This document shows, piece by piece, positions 8,580 through 17,718 of a DNA stretch of 64,000 nt; the stretch's first letter is position 1, and the number at the start of each line of letters is the position of its first letter. The position numbers and the translations under genes are program-made. Origin of the DNA: an uncultured Chlamydiae bacterium (GTDB lineage Bacteria; Chlamydiota; Chlamydiia; Chlamydiales; Rhabdochlamydiaceae); NCBI GenBank assembly GCA_903824495.1, contig CAIJXB010000065.1, positions 1-64,000 on the forward strand, written 5' to 3'. The notes under the pieces are model-generated. The model was not told the origin of the DNA. It did not search any database and saw nothing but the letters and a program-made list of their open reading frames with translations.

Positions 8580-9164
8580 ATGAATACAACTTATGATTCT
8601 AACGCATCAATACAGAATTCAAGCTTCAATTATAGCGACGACTTTTCTTTTGCGGAAGAGATACCAACTCTAAGCACTCCCCCTTTAAGTAGTTCTTTGA
8701 GAAAAAAGATCGCTGAGGCGTTAGATTCTCCCAAGCTACCTACTGTAGACTACACATTTGATGAGAGCAAATTTTCTCCTGGAAAAAGTCGAAGATCAAG
8801 CGTTTGTTCCGTTGCCTTTATGCAGTCACACCCTGTTCCCCCTAAGAAAACTCCCGCCGTTTTACTCGAGGGAGCCAAAGAGAAGATACGCCAAATCATT
8901 TTAGCCGTAGGCCTTTCTTTTACAGTTAGCGACGCTACTTTGGATAGCAAACTCGCAGATTTAAAAACCTGTATCAATAAAGAATCTAGCGCTCTTTCAT
9001 TTTCTGACCACGAGCTCAGCAGGATAAAAACGCTACTGACTAAGAAAGTCGACTCTTTACAAGCTCATATGAAGCCGCACCTGAGAACTACCCCTGAGAT
9101 TCTAGGATTATCTTTAGAGCTGACTAAGCTTCAGAGTCGGTACATCACTCCTCTGACTCGCTAA
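8580..9164 (+). CDS. Hypothetical protein, Ser-rich N-terminus
   Basis: This 194-residue protein is not recognised. The first ~100 residues are polar, rich in Ser/Asn/Pro and probably disordered. From about residue 100 the sequence becomes helical (KEKIRQIILAVGLSF onward). There is no signal peptide or membrane segment. A disordered Ser-rich N-terminus is compatible with a type III secretion signal but does not prove it. It is probably co-transcribed with the 9183 gene, 18 bp downstream. Confidence 0.65.
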   Translation: MNTTYDSNASIQNSSFNYSDDFSFAEEIPTLSTPPLSSSLRKKIAEALDSPKLPTVDYTFDESKFSPGKSRRSSVCSVAFMQSHPVPPKKTPAVLLEGAKEKIRQIILAVGLSFTVSDATLDSKLADLKTCINKESSALSFSDHELSRIKTLLTKKVDSLQAHMKPHLRTTPEILGLSLELTKLQSRYITPLTR

Positions 9165-9182
9165 ATAGGAGAATCTACCCAT

Positions 9183-9590
9183 ATGAACCCCGCTAGCAAT
9201 ACTCGGCAAATATCATTCTGTTTAGAGCCCATTAAGCTTCTAGAAAAAGCTCAAAATAAGGTACTCGAACTAACCTATTTGGCTACAAACCTTTTATTCT
9301 TAAATCGAGAAATTGAGATCTTTCAAACCATAGACTCTAGGCTCTCAGATTTAGAGGAAGACTTCGAAACAGTTTCTAAGAAATTCCAAACTCTTTCTAT
9401 GAGTGAACGTCGAGAAGAAGGGAACTGCTTGATCTGGAAAATGTGTCAGATAAAGACTTTGATCCAAGAAAAGCTTAGGACCATCTCTAATGCTAGCGAA
9501 AGGCTCTCTCTTGAAAATTTTTCCCTGCATTTAACAAGAATCGAAATCGATTATCTTAATCCAGTTGTCATAAGTACAATAGGAGACTAA
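9183..9590 (+). CDS. Hypothetical small helical protein
   Basis: This 135-residue protein is of unknown family, almost wholly helical by composition, with heptad-like spacing of Leu/Ile/Phe (LEKAQNKVLELTYL, FQTIDSRLSDLEEDFE). It follows the 8580 gene by 18 bp, with AGGAG upstream of its ATG. Its stop codon overlaps the 3' end of the convergent Myb-repeat gene by 4 bp. Confidence 0.6.
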   Translation: MNPASNTRQISFCLEPIKLLEKAQNKVLELTYLATNLLFLNREIEIFQTIDSRLSDLEEDFETVSKKFQTLSMSERREEGNCLIWKMCQIKTLIQEKLRTISNASERLSLENFSLHLTRIEIDYLNPVVISTIGD

Positions 9591-11359
9591 ACTGGCAACA
9601 AATACCTAAGATCTTCTATCTTTTCGTTTCGAGACGCGCTGTAGAATGTGTGAGGCAGATCAATCTGTAGATCATTGAATATAGCTCCCTCATAGTGATC
9701 TGCAACTTCATCCATTAAATCAGCACTCTCTACCATTGCCTCTTCAATTGAATCAAACGGTGAAACCGTATCTTTATCGGTAGAATCCTCACCTCGATTT
9801 ATTGTTCTTTTTTCGAGATGGTTAAAATGATTTTTTATTGTATTGCCGGAGTAATACGTCCCCTTAGACTTGCCAGGTAAATCTTGTTCATCAAATTCAG
9901 CAAAAACTCTTGCAATCTCCCCCCATCGTCTGCCATATACTTCATATAGCTTTTCAATGATTTGCCTGTGAGATTCTTCTTTGATTGAACTTCCTATGCA
10001 GTTATCGCACAGCTCATTCATCCATTTTTCTCTGATTTGCTTTGGACTCCTACCCAATGCAGCCACTTCAGGATACTCAGCAATAATAGAAAAGGCTAAA
10101 CAGTTGTATATATCAAAACAAGGACCTAAATACGCAAGATTTTTGGGATTTTCAGCGTTATACTTTTTAACAGCTTCTTTTATGACATCTTCTTCATCTG
10201 GCAACCATTTTTTTATAGGCTTCCGAGTAAAAACCTTTCTTACCTTATTTTGAAGCACCCTCTCTTCGATTGAAGGGACTTTTAAAGTGATAGATCTAGG
10301 GGCTTCGTATTGATCTCTCGTTCTTTTTTTGTTATGTAGGCAATAATTTTTAATTGTATTGGAGGAGTAATATTTCCCCTCGGGCTTACCTTCAAAATCC
10401 ATTCTAGCAAAAAGCTTTACAATCATCTCCCATTGATTACCATGCTCTTGATGCAGATCTTCAATGATTTTTATGTGAGAGGGTTCTTTGATTGGACTTC
10501 CTAAAGAATTAGGACACAGTTCATTCATCCATTTTTCTCTGATTTGCTTTGAGTCCCTATTCCATCCAGAAAAAGCATCTTTAAGATACTTGGCAATAGC
10601 AAAAAATGCAAAAGACTTGTGCTTACTCTCACAAGGACCTGAATACGCAGGATTTTCGGGGTTTTCAGCGTTATACTTTTCAAAAGCCGCTTTTACAGCA
10701 TCCTCCTCTTCTTCCGACCATTTGATCTTAATATTAGGAGCTAATACCTTTTTTGCAACTTTTGTGATTGAGCGCACGTTTAGATCGACATTAAGAGGCT
10801 GATCAGATTGATTTTTTTCTCTTTTTTCGAAGCTCTTAAAATAATTTTTTATTGTATTATTCGAGTAATACATCCTCTCAGGCTTGCTCGGTAGAACGGT
10901 TTTAGCAAAAACCTTTGCAATCTTCCCCCATTGATTATTGGGATATGCTTCGTTTAGTGCATTAATGATTTGTTTATGGTGTTTATTGATTACAGTTCCT
11001 ATAGCATTAGGGCAGAGTTCATTCATCCACTTTTCTCTGATTTGCTTTACGCTCTTACCGAGTAAAGCAACTTCTGGATACCCGGCAATAATAGAAACTG
11101 AGGAAGGATTGTAGTGATCAATACAAGGACTTGAATACGCAGGCTTATCGGGGTTTTCAGCGTTATACTTTCTAAAAGCCTCTTTTACGATTTCCCCCTC
11201 TTCTTTCGACCATCTGGGTGCAATCTTACGAGAAAAAACCTCGCCTACTCTATCTTGAAATTCTTCTCCTAACTCGTTATTTAGGACACCTAGAGAATTC
11301 TCTTCCGATGACACAAAACCCTGCCAATTAAGTAAATCACTACCCTCTAACCGCATCAT
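9587..11359 (-). CDS. Protein with three tandem eukaryotic-type Myb (R2R3-like) repeat pairs
   Basis: This 590-residue protein contains three ~135-residue units starting at W50, W214 and W385. Each unit has a first Myb-like repeat: W-(S/L)-x-(E/D)-E followed by xIAxY and (S/K)xKQIREKWMNEL, close to the eukaryotic R2 helix motif KQCRERWxNxL. A second follows, with (G/N)NQW or RRW + xxIxxxFA and NTIKN(Y/H)F, close to the R3 motif NAIKNHW. A conserved insert NAENPxxxAYxGPC splits each first repeat. A ~70-residue acidic tail ends the protein. Myb pairs bind DNA in eukaryotic nuclei, so a nuclear effector is a reasonable inference, and an unusual bacterial regulator is the alternative. There is no signal peptide, and the gene is divergent from dapL. 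Confidence 0.85.
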   Translation of the reverse strand: MMRLEGSDLLNWQGFVSSEENSLGVLNNELGEEFQDRVGEVFSRKIAPRWSKEEGEIVKEAFRKYNAENPDKPAYSSPCIDHYNPSSVSIIAGYPEVALLGKSVKQIREKWMNELCPNAIGTVINKHHKQIINALNEAYPNNQWGKIAKVFAKTVLPSKPERMYYSNNTIKNYFKSFEKREKNQSDQPLNVDLNVRSITKVAKKVLAPNIKIKWSEEEEDAVKAAFEKYNAENPENPAYSGPCESKHKSFAFFAIAKYLKDAFSGWNRDSKQIREKWMNELCPNSLGSPIKEPSHIKIIEDLHQEHGNQWEMIVKLFARMDFEGKPEGKYYSSNTIKNYCLHNKKRTRDQYEAPRSITLKVPSIEERVLQNKVRKVFTRKPIKKWLPDEEDVIKEAVKKYNAENPKNLAYLGPCFDIYNCLAFSIIAEYPEVAALGRSPKQIREKWMNELCDNCIGSSIKEESHRQIIEKLYEVYGRRWGEIARVFAEFDEQDLPGKSKGTYYSGNTIKNHFNHLEKRTINRGEDSTDKDTVSPFDSIEEAMVESADLMDEVADHYEGAIFNDLQIDLPHTFYSASRNEKIEDLRYLLPV

Positions 11360-11628
11360 AAATTAAAACCTAAAGCAAAAAAAACAACAGCTACTTTAAC
11401 AAAAAACAAAACAAAAAATCAATTAAAACCACGGCTTTAAAATTTAAATTAATGTGTTTTATTTGAAATAGATCAAATCTTTAGCGTGATCTGAAAAACA
11501 AGGACTCTTAAAAAGCAATTTTAGAGATTGAGCCTTGCCTATTTATCCCTGTTCGAAAAAGAGAAAATCTTTTAAGATTACCCATAAATAATCGCTCCTC
11601 ATTTCTAATTAAAAAAAGTCTTTCATCT

Positions 11629-12825
11629 ATGGTCAAGGGAAATACGCACTTCAATCACCTCAAACGGGAATATGTATTTCCGATCATTGAGCAAAAGCTA
11701 ACTGACGTAAAATCCTCGTATCCAGACGCTGAAGTCCTTAATTTAGGAATCGGCGATGTAACCCTTCCACTCGCGCCTTCCGTATCCCAAGCGATACAAG
11801 AAGCTGCTTTAAATATGAGTAAACCAGGGCAAATGTATGGATACGGTCCCTCTCAAGGATATGGATTTTTAAGGGAGGCTATTTGCTCTAACAAATACCC
11901 CTCTTTTTCCCCTGAAGAGATTTTCATCTCAGATGGCATCAATACCGACATCGTTAACATCTTAGACCTTTTTCACTCCTCTTGCAGCGTTGCGATCCCA
12001 AATCCCTCTTATCCCGCTTATCTCGATTCTAATATATTACTGGGCCGCAAGCGAAAAATTGTGTGGATGCCTTGCAATGAAAAAACAGGATTTGTTCCTG
12101 AGCTACCTAAGGGCAAAACAGACCTCATTTATCTTTGCTCTCCCCATAATCCAACAGGCGTTGCAATGACAAGAAAGCAGCTTGAGGCTTTTGTCGCCTA
12201 TGCAAAAGAGCACGACGCCCTTTTGCTTTATGACAATGCCTACGAAGCTTTTGTGACCTCTCCTGATGTCCCAAGAAGCATTTATGAAATTCCAGGAGCT
12301 CAAGATGTAGCTATCGAATTTTGCAGCTTTTCTAAATCTGCCGGATTTACAGGGCTTAGGTGTTCCTACACTGTCATCCCTAAAACAGTCACCGCTTTAT
12401 TTGGAAAAAGCAGGCTTTCTCTTTACAAGCTATGGCTCAAAAGGCAGTCTATGAAATTCAACGGAGTTGCCTATCCGATACAAAAAGGCGCAGAAGCTAC
12501 TTTTACACCTCAAGGCAAAGCTGAAATAGACAGCCAAATCTCTTATTACCTAAAGCAAGCAAAAACCTTAAAAGATGGCCTTAAAACTTTAGGGTATACT
12601 TGTTTTGGAGGGGAAGACGCTCCATACATCTGGTGGAAGACGCCGACTACAGACCTTTCTTCTTGGGACTTTTTTGACATCCTGCTTAAAAAATGCCATC
12701 TGATTTCTGTTCCAGGCAGTGGATTTGGGACAGAAGGAGCCGGCTTTATCAGGTTATCTGCCTTCACCTCCCCAGAAGTTGTAGAAAAAGCTCTAAAACA
12801 AATCAAAAATCTAAATTTGAGTTAA
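11629..12825 (+). CDS. dapL: LL-diaminopimelate aminotransferase
   Basis: This 398-residue fold-type I PLP enzyme converts tetrahydrodipicolinate directly to LL-diaminopimelate, the chlamydial route to meso-DAP and lysine. The PLP lysine is K236 in SFSKSAGFTGLR. Other family marks are NLGIGDVTLPL, GYGPSQGYGFLREAI, CSPHNPTGVAM and LLYDNAYEAFV. The length is typical. The downstream gene follows 16 bp after, as for CT390-CT391 in Chlamydia trachomatis from memory. Confidence 0.95.
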   Translation: MVKGNTHFNHLKREYVFPIIEQKLTDVKSSYPDAEVLNLGIGDVTLPLAPSVSQAIQEAALNMSKPGQMYGYGPSQGYGFLREAICSNKYPSFSPEEIFISDGINTDIVNILDLFHSSCSVAIPNPSYPAYLDSNILLGRKRKIVWMPCNEKTGFVPELPKGKTDLIYLCSPHNPTGVAMTRKQLEAFVAYAKEHDALLLYDNAYEAFVTSPDVPRSIYEIPGAQDVAIEFCSFSKSAGFTGLRCSYTVIPKTVTALFGKSRLSLYKLWLKRQSMKFNGVAYPIQKGAEATFTPQGKAEIDSQISYYLKQAKTLKDGLKTLGYTCFGGEDAPYIWWKTPTTDLSSWDFFDILLKKCHLISVPGSGFGTEGAGFIRLSAFTSPEVVEKALKQIKNLNLS

Positions 12826-12841
12826 TTAACAAAGGAACACC

Positions 12842-13519
12842 ATGCGATTTTCTCTTCCCGATTCTTACTTTGAGTTCTTTTTAAGGAATCAGATTCTCGA
12901 AATTGAAAACCTCATGACCTCTCAAGATGCAGAAACTCTTTCTGAAAAATGCGAAGAGCTTCTTTTAAAACACATGCATCAAAAGCCTTTAAACATCACC
13001 TCCAATTTAGAGCTTTGGAAGGCAGGAAAAGACCTGTGGAAAGAAGATGCTGACATCAAAAAGATCCTCTTCCGCCTGCAACTAGGAGAGCTCTCCCACA
13101 TTCTATTCAAACAAAGACCGATCCGTTTAGCTTATACACAAGCTCTTTTTACAGGCGATAAACAAGACTCTCTTTTCGATGAAACAGAGACTCTGCAAAA
13201 CATCAGCAGCATGGGACCTTTGCTTGGAGGTGTTTTACTTTGCCTTGACACTCCAAGTGAGCAAGAAGCTGTAGCTCTTCTTCCCGATCTTAAAACACTT
13301 GCTAAAGGAAGAGCCTTTTTCTTCTCCGGAGAATACCAAATCCCCTTTGCTGAGCTTTTCAAACAAAAAAGGCTCAAAATGATCCTTCTTTGTTTTGCTC
13401 CCGGTAAGATCCGCTACAAGCTAGAACCTAAAGATCCACACACCCACGAGCTAAAAAAATCAGGGTATGCCTTCGGAGATTCTCTCCCAGAAGAAATCTG
13501 TCCTTATCTTTATCGTTAA
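12842..13519 (+). CDS. Conserved chlamydial hypothetical protein (CT391-like position)
   Basis: This 225-residue protein starts MRFSLPDSYFEFF and has no signal peptide or transmembrane helix. I do not recognise a domain. The N-terminal half is helical. The C-terminal half contains alternating hydrophobic stretches such as GVLLCLDTPSEQEAVALLP and KMILLCFAP, suggesting an alpha/beta fold. It lies directly after dapL with 16 bp between, matching the location of an unnamed gene after the aminotransferase gene in Chlamydia. It is probably co-transcribed with dapL and the kinase gene 14 bp downstream. Confidence 0.75.
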   Translation: MRFSLPDSYFEFFLRNQILEIENLMTSQDAETLSEKCEELLLKHMHQKPLNITSNLELWKAGKDLWKEDADIKKILFRLQLGELSHILFKQRPIRLAYTQALFTGDKQDSLFDETETLQNISSMGPLLGGVLLCLDTPSEQEAVALLPDLKTLAKGRAFFFSGEYQIPFAELFKQKRLKMILLCFAPGKIRYKLEPKDPHTHELKKSGYAFGDSLPEEICPYLYR

Positions 13520-13533
13520 CCAAAAAAAATTAG

Positions 13534-14511
13534 ATGAACGTCACTATTTTAGGCCTCACACCCTTAACTTCTGAATTTTATACAGGGGATTTCGAGCCTT
13601 TAGAGGAAGACCTTACTTGTAGGAAAGTAGCAGATCTTGTCCCTGGAACCTTTTCAAAAATCCATGTTGTAAAATGCTCAAATGACGAATCTAGAGATTG
13701 GGTTCTAAAAATGCCCAACCAAAAAGGACTGGTACTCAATAACAGAGAAGCTAAAATCCTCAAAGTTTTGAATGCACACGAAAAAGAAGAGGGCAAAGAG
13801 CATCTCGTTAGGCTCGTAGCTTTTTTTACACTTGGGATAGAAGAGCTTGGGCTTGAACCAGAAGGTCTTGATTCTCCTCATGCACCTGTTATGCTTTTTC
13901 CTCGCTATCAATCCGACCTCCATGATTTTTTCAATACAAACAGTACATTTCCTCTTGAGACCGCAGTAGATGCTGCTAAACAGCTTCTCGAAATTGCTGC
14001 CTTTTTAGAAAGAAACCATCTCATCCATCGAGACATCAAACCTGAAAATATCTTCATCGAACAAACAAATGGTGCTCTAAAAATTAGACTAGCGGATTTT
14101 GGAACTGCTATTTGGGAAAATGAAGACACTGAAATAGCAAAAAAGATCCAAGGAACGGTGGCCTCTTTGAGTCCAGAGGTCCTTAACTGGCTCCTATCAA
14201 AGTCAAGACCCCCCCTTCCCCCCTATAGTTTTGCTTCTGATCTCTGGTCTATCGGCATCGTTTTATTTGATAGCATAAGTAGATCCGACTTGTTTATTAT
14301 CAAACAATCTCTACCTATTGAGGAAAAAGTAAAGAACCTTGTAAAGCTGCACAAAAAATTTCCTGAAGATTTTGAAGGGCGTCTCCTCTCAATTCCAGAA
14401 CTCGATCAGTTCCCTGTTTTAGAACGCGTTCTTCAAGGAATACTGCAAATGGATCCAAAAGAACGCACGCCTTCAAACGCAGCACTTGAGCTTCTTAGGC
14501 ATCCTGCCTAA
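13534..14511 (+). CDS. Eukaryotic-like Ser/Thr protein kinase
   Basis: This 325-residue single-domain kinase has likely ATP Lys K59 (WVLKM), alpha-C Glu E72, a catalytic loop HRDIKPEN at 165-172, DFG at 188-190, and SPEVL in place of APE. DLWSIGIVLFD follows, with the conserved Asp. The glycine loop is degenerate (LVPGTFSKIHVVK, only one Gly). All catalytic residues are present, so activity is plausible. There are no PASTA repeats, transmembrane helix or signal, unlike PknB/PknD receptors, which fits a cytosolic or translocated kinase. It follows the dapL-unknown pair by 14 bp. Confidence 0.92.
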   Translation: MNVTILGLTPLTSEFYTGDFEPLEEDLTCRKVADLVPGTFSKIHVVKCSNDESRDWVLKMPNQKGLVLNNREAKILKVLNAHEKEEGKEHLVRLVAFFTLGIEELGLEPEGLDSPHAPVMLFPRYQSDLHDFFNTNSTFPLETAVDAAKQLLEIAAFLERNHLIHRDIKPENIFIEQTNGALKIRLADFGTAIWENEDTEIAKKIQGTVASLSPEVLNWLLSKSRPPLPPYSFASDLWSIGIVLFDSISRSDLFIIKQSLPIEEKVKNLVKLHKKFPEDFEGRLLSIPELDQFPVLERVLQGILQMDPKERTPSNAALELLRHPA

Positions 14512-14525
14512 CAAAAAGACTCTTC

Positions 14526-14567
14526 CTTTTTTTCTCCATCTTCACTATAACTGGGAGAAAAAAAAAG
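14526..14567. repeat. Inverted repeat between kinase gene and recR
   Basis: CTTTTTTTCTCC (14526-14537) is complementary to GGAGAAAAAAAAG within 14554-14567, with a ~16-bp loop. It lies between the kinase stop and the recR start. It could end transcription of the kinase operon, but no T-run follows the right arm on the plus strand, so it is not called a terminator. Confidence 0.4.
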
Positions 14568-14577
14568 ACCCTTTATT

Positions 14578-15177
14578 ATGGCAAAATTCCCTATTCCTAT
14601 TCAAAAGCTGATTATGCAACTCAGAAAGCTCCCAGGCGTTGGAGCTAAGACAGCAGAGCGCTACGCGTTTGAGCTTCTGTCTTGGAATCAAGAAGCTACA
14701 GATGCTTTATCTAGCTCATTAAAATCGATTCATGTTGAAATCAGTCCCTGCCCTGAATGCGGATGTTTAAAATCTGATCTCTCCTGCGAATTTTGTGATC
14801 CATCTAAACGAGATCCGACAGCTCTTTGCATCGTCTCCTCAGCTAAGGATATTTATCCGATTGAAGAAACGAGGATTTTTAGAGGGATATACCATGTTTT
14901 AGGAGGGATGCTCTCTCCTTTACATGGGTACAACACCGACAAATTTGATATTGGTAAAATCAAGACCCGCATCCAGCTACTCGGAGTAAAGGACGTTGTC
15001 TTAGCTCTTGATTCAACCTTAGAAGGTGATGCCACTTCTCTTTTTTTAAAAGAAGAGATCCAAGGTTGCGGCGTCAACATCTCAAGACTTGCCTTTGGCA
15101 TACCCTTAGGAAGCTCTCTTGATTATGTCGATCCCGGAACTCTCACAAGAGCCTTTTTAGGACGCCATATCTTCTAG
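14578..15177 (+). CDS. recR: Recombination protein RecR
   Basis: This is a 199-residue RecFOR-pathway protein. The N-terminal helix-hairpin-helix is LRKLPGVGAKTAERYAFELL, the zinc-finger Cys pairs are CPECG and CEFCD, and the Toprim domain begins LCIVSSAKDIYPIEET and includes GGMLSPLHG. The length is normal. It starts the recR-bamA-skp-lpxD block known from Chlamydia. Confidence 0.97.
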   Translation: MAKFPIPIQKLIMQLRKLPGVGAKTAERYAFELLSWNQEATDALSSSLKSIHVEISPCPECGCLKSDLSCEFCDPSKRDPTALCIVSSAKDIYPIEETRIFRGIYHVLGGMLSPLHGYNTDKFDIGKIKTRIQLLGVKDVVLALDSTLEGDATSLFLKEEIQGCGVNISRLAFGIPLGSSLDYVDPGTLTRAFLGRHIF

Positions 15178-15337
15178 AGCAACTGGTTGCTAAAGCAATC
15201 TGTTTGCAATTATTCCCCCTGTTTTATTATCATCGGCCATCAACCTGCGCGAAGGGTTTTTATTAGGCTTATACTCCCTTCCTTCGCTTGGCAAATACAA
15301 AGATCGATCATAGCTTCTAACCCTCGAGTATCAACAT

Positions 15338-17704
15338 ATGAGTAAGCGTCTTCTTGTTTTGATGTCTGTGCTTTGTTTTTCCATGATGGATCAACCTTCT
15401 CTTAGAGCTGATACTTTTGCATCTACTACCGCTTACGACAAACTCACTGTCGGCAACATAGAAATTTCAGCGGAACATCTTCCTCCGAACATCTCTTTTG
15501 ACAGCAAAAATGTCTTAAGCAAGTTGAAGACAAAGAAAGGAGATCCTTTTTCTCAAGCCGTTTTTGATGAAGATCTAAAAACGCTTTCAGAAGATTACGA
15601 CCAGGTTGAACCTGTACTCGAAGTGCAAAATCAAAACCTCTATATCACTCTAAAAGTTTGGATCAGACCAACAATACGTACTATTCATTGGGAAGGCAAC
15701 TCTCACATCTCAACGAAAAAGCTCCAAAAAGAGCTCGATGTTAAAAATGGTTCTACCTTCAACAGACAAAGTTTTGGTAAGGCCTTTAACAAGGTAAAAG
15801 AGTACTACGTAAAAAAGGGATACTTTGAAGCGCAGCTCCAATATAAAACAGTGCAAGATCCCAAGACAAACGAAGTCGATGTACTGATAGACATTAGTGA
15901 AGGAAGATCTGGAAAAATCGAAGACATCGTTTTTAATGGTTTTACAAGCTCTGAAAAAAGTCAGATCCTCGATATGATCTACACCAAAAAGTATAACCTT
16001 TTCCTTAGCTGGGTCACCGGAGCTGGTATCTATAAGGAAGAAGCCTTAGAACAAGACCAATTGACCATTGTCAATCTCTTGCAAAATAAGGGATATGCGG
16101 ATGCCAAGGTAAAGATCTCGATTAAAGAATCTGATAAAGCCGGGAAAATTATCATTGAAATCACGGCAGACCGTGGGGTTGTTTACCATTTCGGAAAGAT
16201 CACATTCCATGGCAATTCCATCTTTTCAGATAAAGAAGTCGAAAGTCAATTCCTCTGCCATCCAGGAGATCTCTACTCTCCAGAAAAATTACGCCTTACC
16301 ACACAAAACATTAAAGATCTGTGTGGACGGAAAGGACACATCGAAGCAAGCGTTCAGTATGAGACAAAACTTGTAGGCAATAAGCCCATTTATAACGTTG
16401 AGTTTTTGATCAGTGAAGGCGATCAATATAAGATCGGCCTGGTGCATGTCATCGGAAACAGCACGACACAATCTTCTGTGATCCTAAGAGAGTCTCTTTT
16501 AGTCCCCGGAGAAACATTTGACTCTGCTAAATTGAAAGTCACACAAAGACGCCTTGAAGGGATCGGATATTTTAAAAGCGTCAATGTGTACGCCGTGCGT
16601 ACACAAGATGATGTTCTTTTAGGAGAAAACTACCGCGATGTTTACATTGAAGTGGAAGAAACAACAACAGGAAACATCAGCCTGTTCTTTGGATTCAGCT
16701 CAGCAGATGATCTCTTTGGTGGACTTGATCTCACAGAAACCAATTTTAACTATGCAGGGATCCCCCGCATCTTTAAAGACGGTCTTTCAGCCGTCCGAGG
16801 AGGCGGAGAGAATTTGCATGCTAGAGTGAGCGTTGGAGCTAAGCAAAGGGCCTATAGCCTTTCTTGGATGACTCCTTACTTTAGAGACACGCTTTGGAGA
16901 ATCGGTTTTGATATCAACGCAACTCAAAGCACCCTCCAATCTAAAGACTATAAGATCGATACGGCTGGAGGATCTATCTTCGCTTCGTATCCTTTGAACA
17001 ACCTCTGGACCTTTGGGACAAAATATAGACTGAAAAACAACTTTACGAGGGTTTCTTCAAGCGTCCCAAGCGAAGAGCAAAAAGATGCAAGCAGCAGCGG
17101 CCTTGTCTCCGCAATCAGCACCTCGCTCACCTTTGACTCAACAGATAGTGGCTTCAAACCTCATAGAGGATTCCGCTCCTTTTTAGAAACAGAACTTGCA
17201 GGCGTCGGAGCCGACTTTTACTTCTGGCGTATTGGATACGTCAATGCATACTATACTCCTCTATGGAGCCGTGGTATCATGAAATACAGATGCGATGCGC
17301 GCTTCATCGATCCCTTCGGCAGCACAGTTAATGCAAATAAAGTTCCTATGAGTGAAAGATTTTTCCTAGGTGGAGAGAACACCGTCCGGGGATATAAAGC
17401 TTTTGACTTAGGACCTCACTTTGAAAAGACCGGCGATCCTACAGGAGGGATTTCCTCCTTCCTTCTTTCTGTCGAGTATTTACAAGAAGTGTTCAAATTC
17501 CTAGACTTGTTTGTATTCACGGATGCAGGATCCATTTCAATGCAGCGTTTTCAGATCGATACTCTCCGCTTGAGCTATGGATTTGGAGCAAGAGTTGAAA
17601 TGCTCAACCGAGTCCCTATCGTGCTAGGTATGGGTTTCCCTGTAAATCCGAGCGGTAAGAGTGAAGTCAGGAAGTTCTTCTTCTCTATGGGTGGTCAATT
17701 TTAA
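15338..17704 (+). CDS. bamA: Outer-membrane assembly protein BamA (Omp85)
   Basis: This 788-residue protein inserts beta-barrel proteins into the outer membrane. The N-terminal signal is MSKRLLVLMSVLCFSMM followed by a cleavable region. POTRA domains span about residues 35-430, with repeating IRTIHWEGNSHIS, IEDIVFNGF, FGKITFHGNSIFS and IGLVHVIGNS units. The C-terminal barrel contains the lid-loop-type motif SERFFLGGENTVRGY and ends with the terminal Phe (FFFSMGGQF). It lies 14 bp before skp, and the Bam substrate chaperone context supports the call. Confidence 0.97.
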   Translation: MSKRLLVLMSVLCFSMMDQPSLRADTFASTTAYDKLTVGNIEISAEHLPPNISFDSKNVLSKLKTKKGDPFSQAVFDEDLKTLSEDYDQVEPVLEVQNQNLYITLKVWIRPTIRTIHWEGNSHISTKKLQKELDVKNGSTFNRQSFGKAFNKVKEYYVKKGYFEAQLQYKTVQDPKTNEVDVLIDISEGRSGKIEDIVFNGFTSSEKSQILDMIYTKKYNLFLSWVTGAGIYKEEALEQDQLTIVNLLQNKGYADAKVKISIKESDKAGKIIIEITADRGVVYHFGKITFHGNSIFSDKEVESQFLCHPGDLYSPEKLRLTTQNIKDLCGRKGHIEASVQYETKLVGNKPIYNVEFLISEGDQYKIGLVHVIGNSTTQSSVILRESLLVPGETFDSAKLKVTQRRLEGIGYFKSVNVYAVRTQDDVLLGENYRDVYIEVEETTTGNISLFFGFSSADDLFGGLDLTETNFNYAGIPRIFKDGLSAVRGGGENLHARVSVGAKQRAYSLSWMTPYFRDTLWRIGFDINATQSTLQSKDYKIDTAGGSIFASYPLNNLWTFGTKYRLKNNFTRVSSSVPSEEQKDASSSGLVSAISTSLTFDSTDSGFKPHRGFRSFLETELAGVGADFYFWRIGYVNAYYTPLWSRGIMKYRCDARFIDPFGSTVNANKVPMSERFFLGGENTVRGYKAFDLGPHFEKTGDPTGGISSFLLSVEYLQEVFKFLDLFVFTDAGSISMQRFQIDTLRLSYGFGARVEMLNRVPIVLGMGFPVNPSGKSEVRKFFFSMGGQF

Positions 17705-17718
17705 AACGTAAAGGGTTA

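Noticed and set aside
14526-14567. Rho-independent terminator before recR
   Set aside because: The stem is mostly A-T pairs and no T-run follows the right arm on the plus strand, so it is listed only as an inverted repeat.
15178-15337. Small gene between recR and bamA
   Set aside because: No frame of useful length with a ribosome site; likely a promoter region only.
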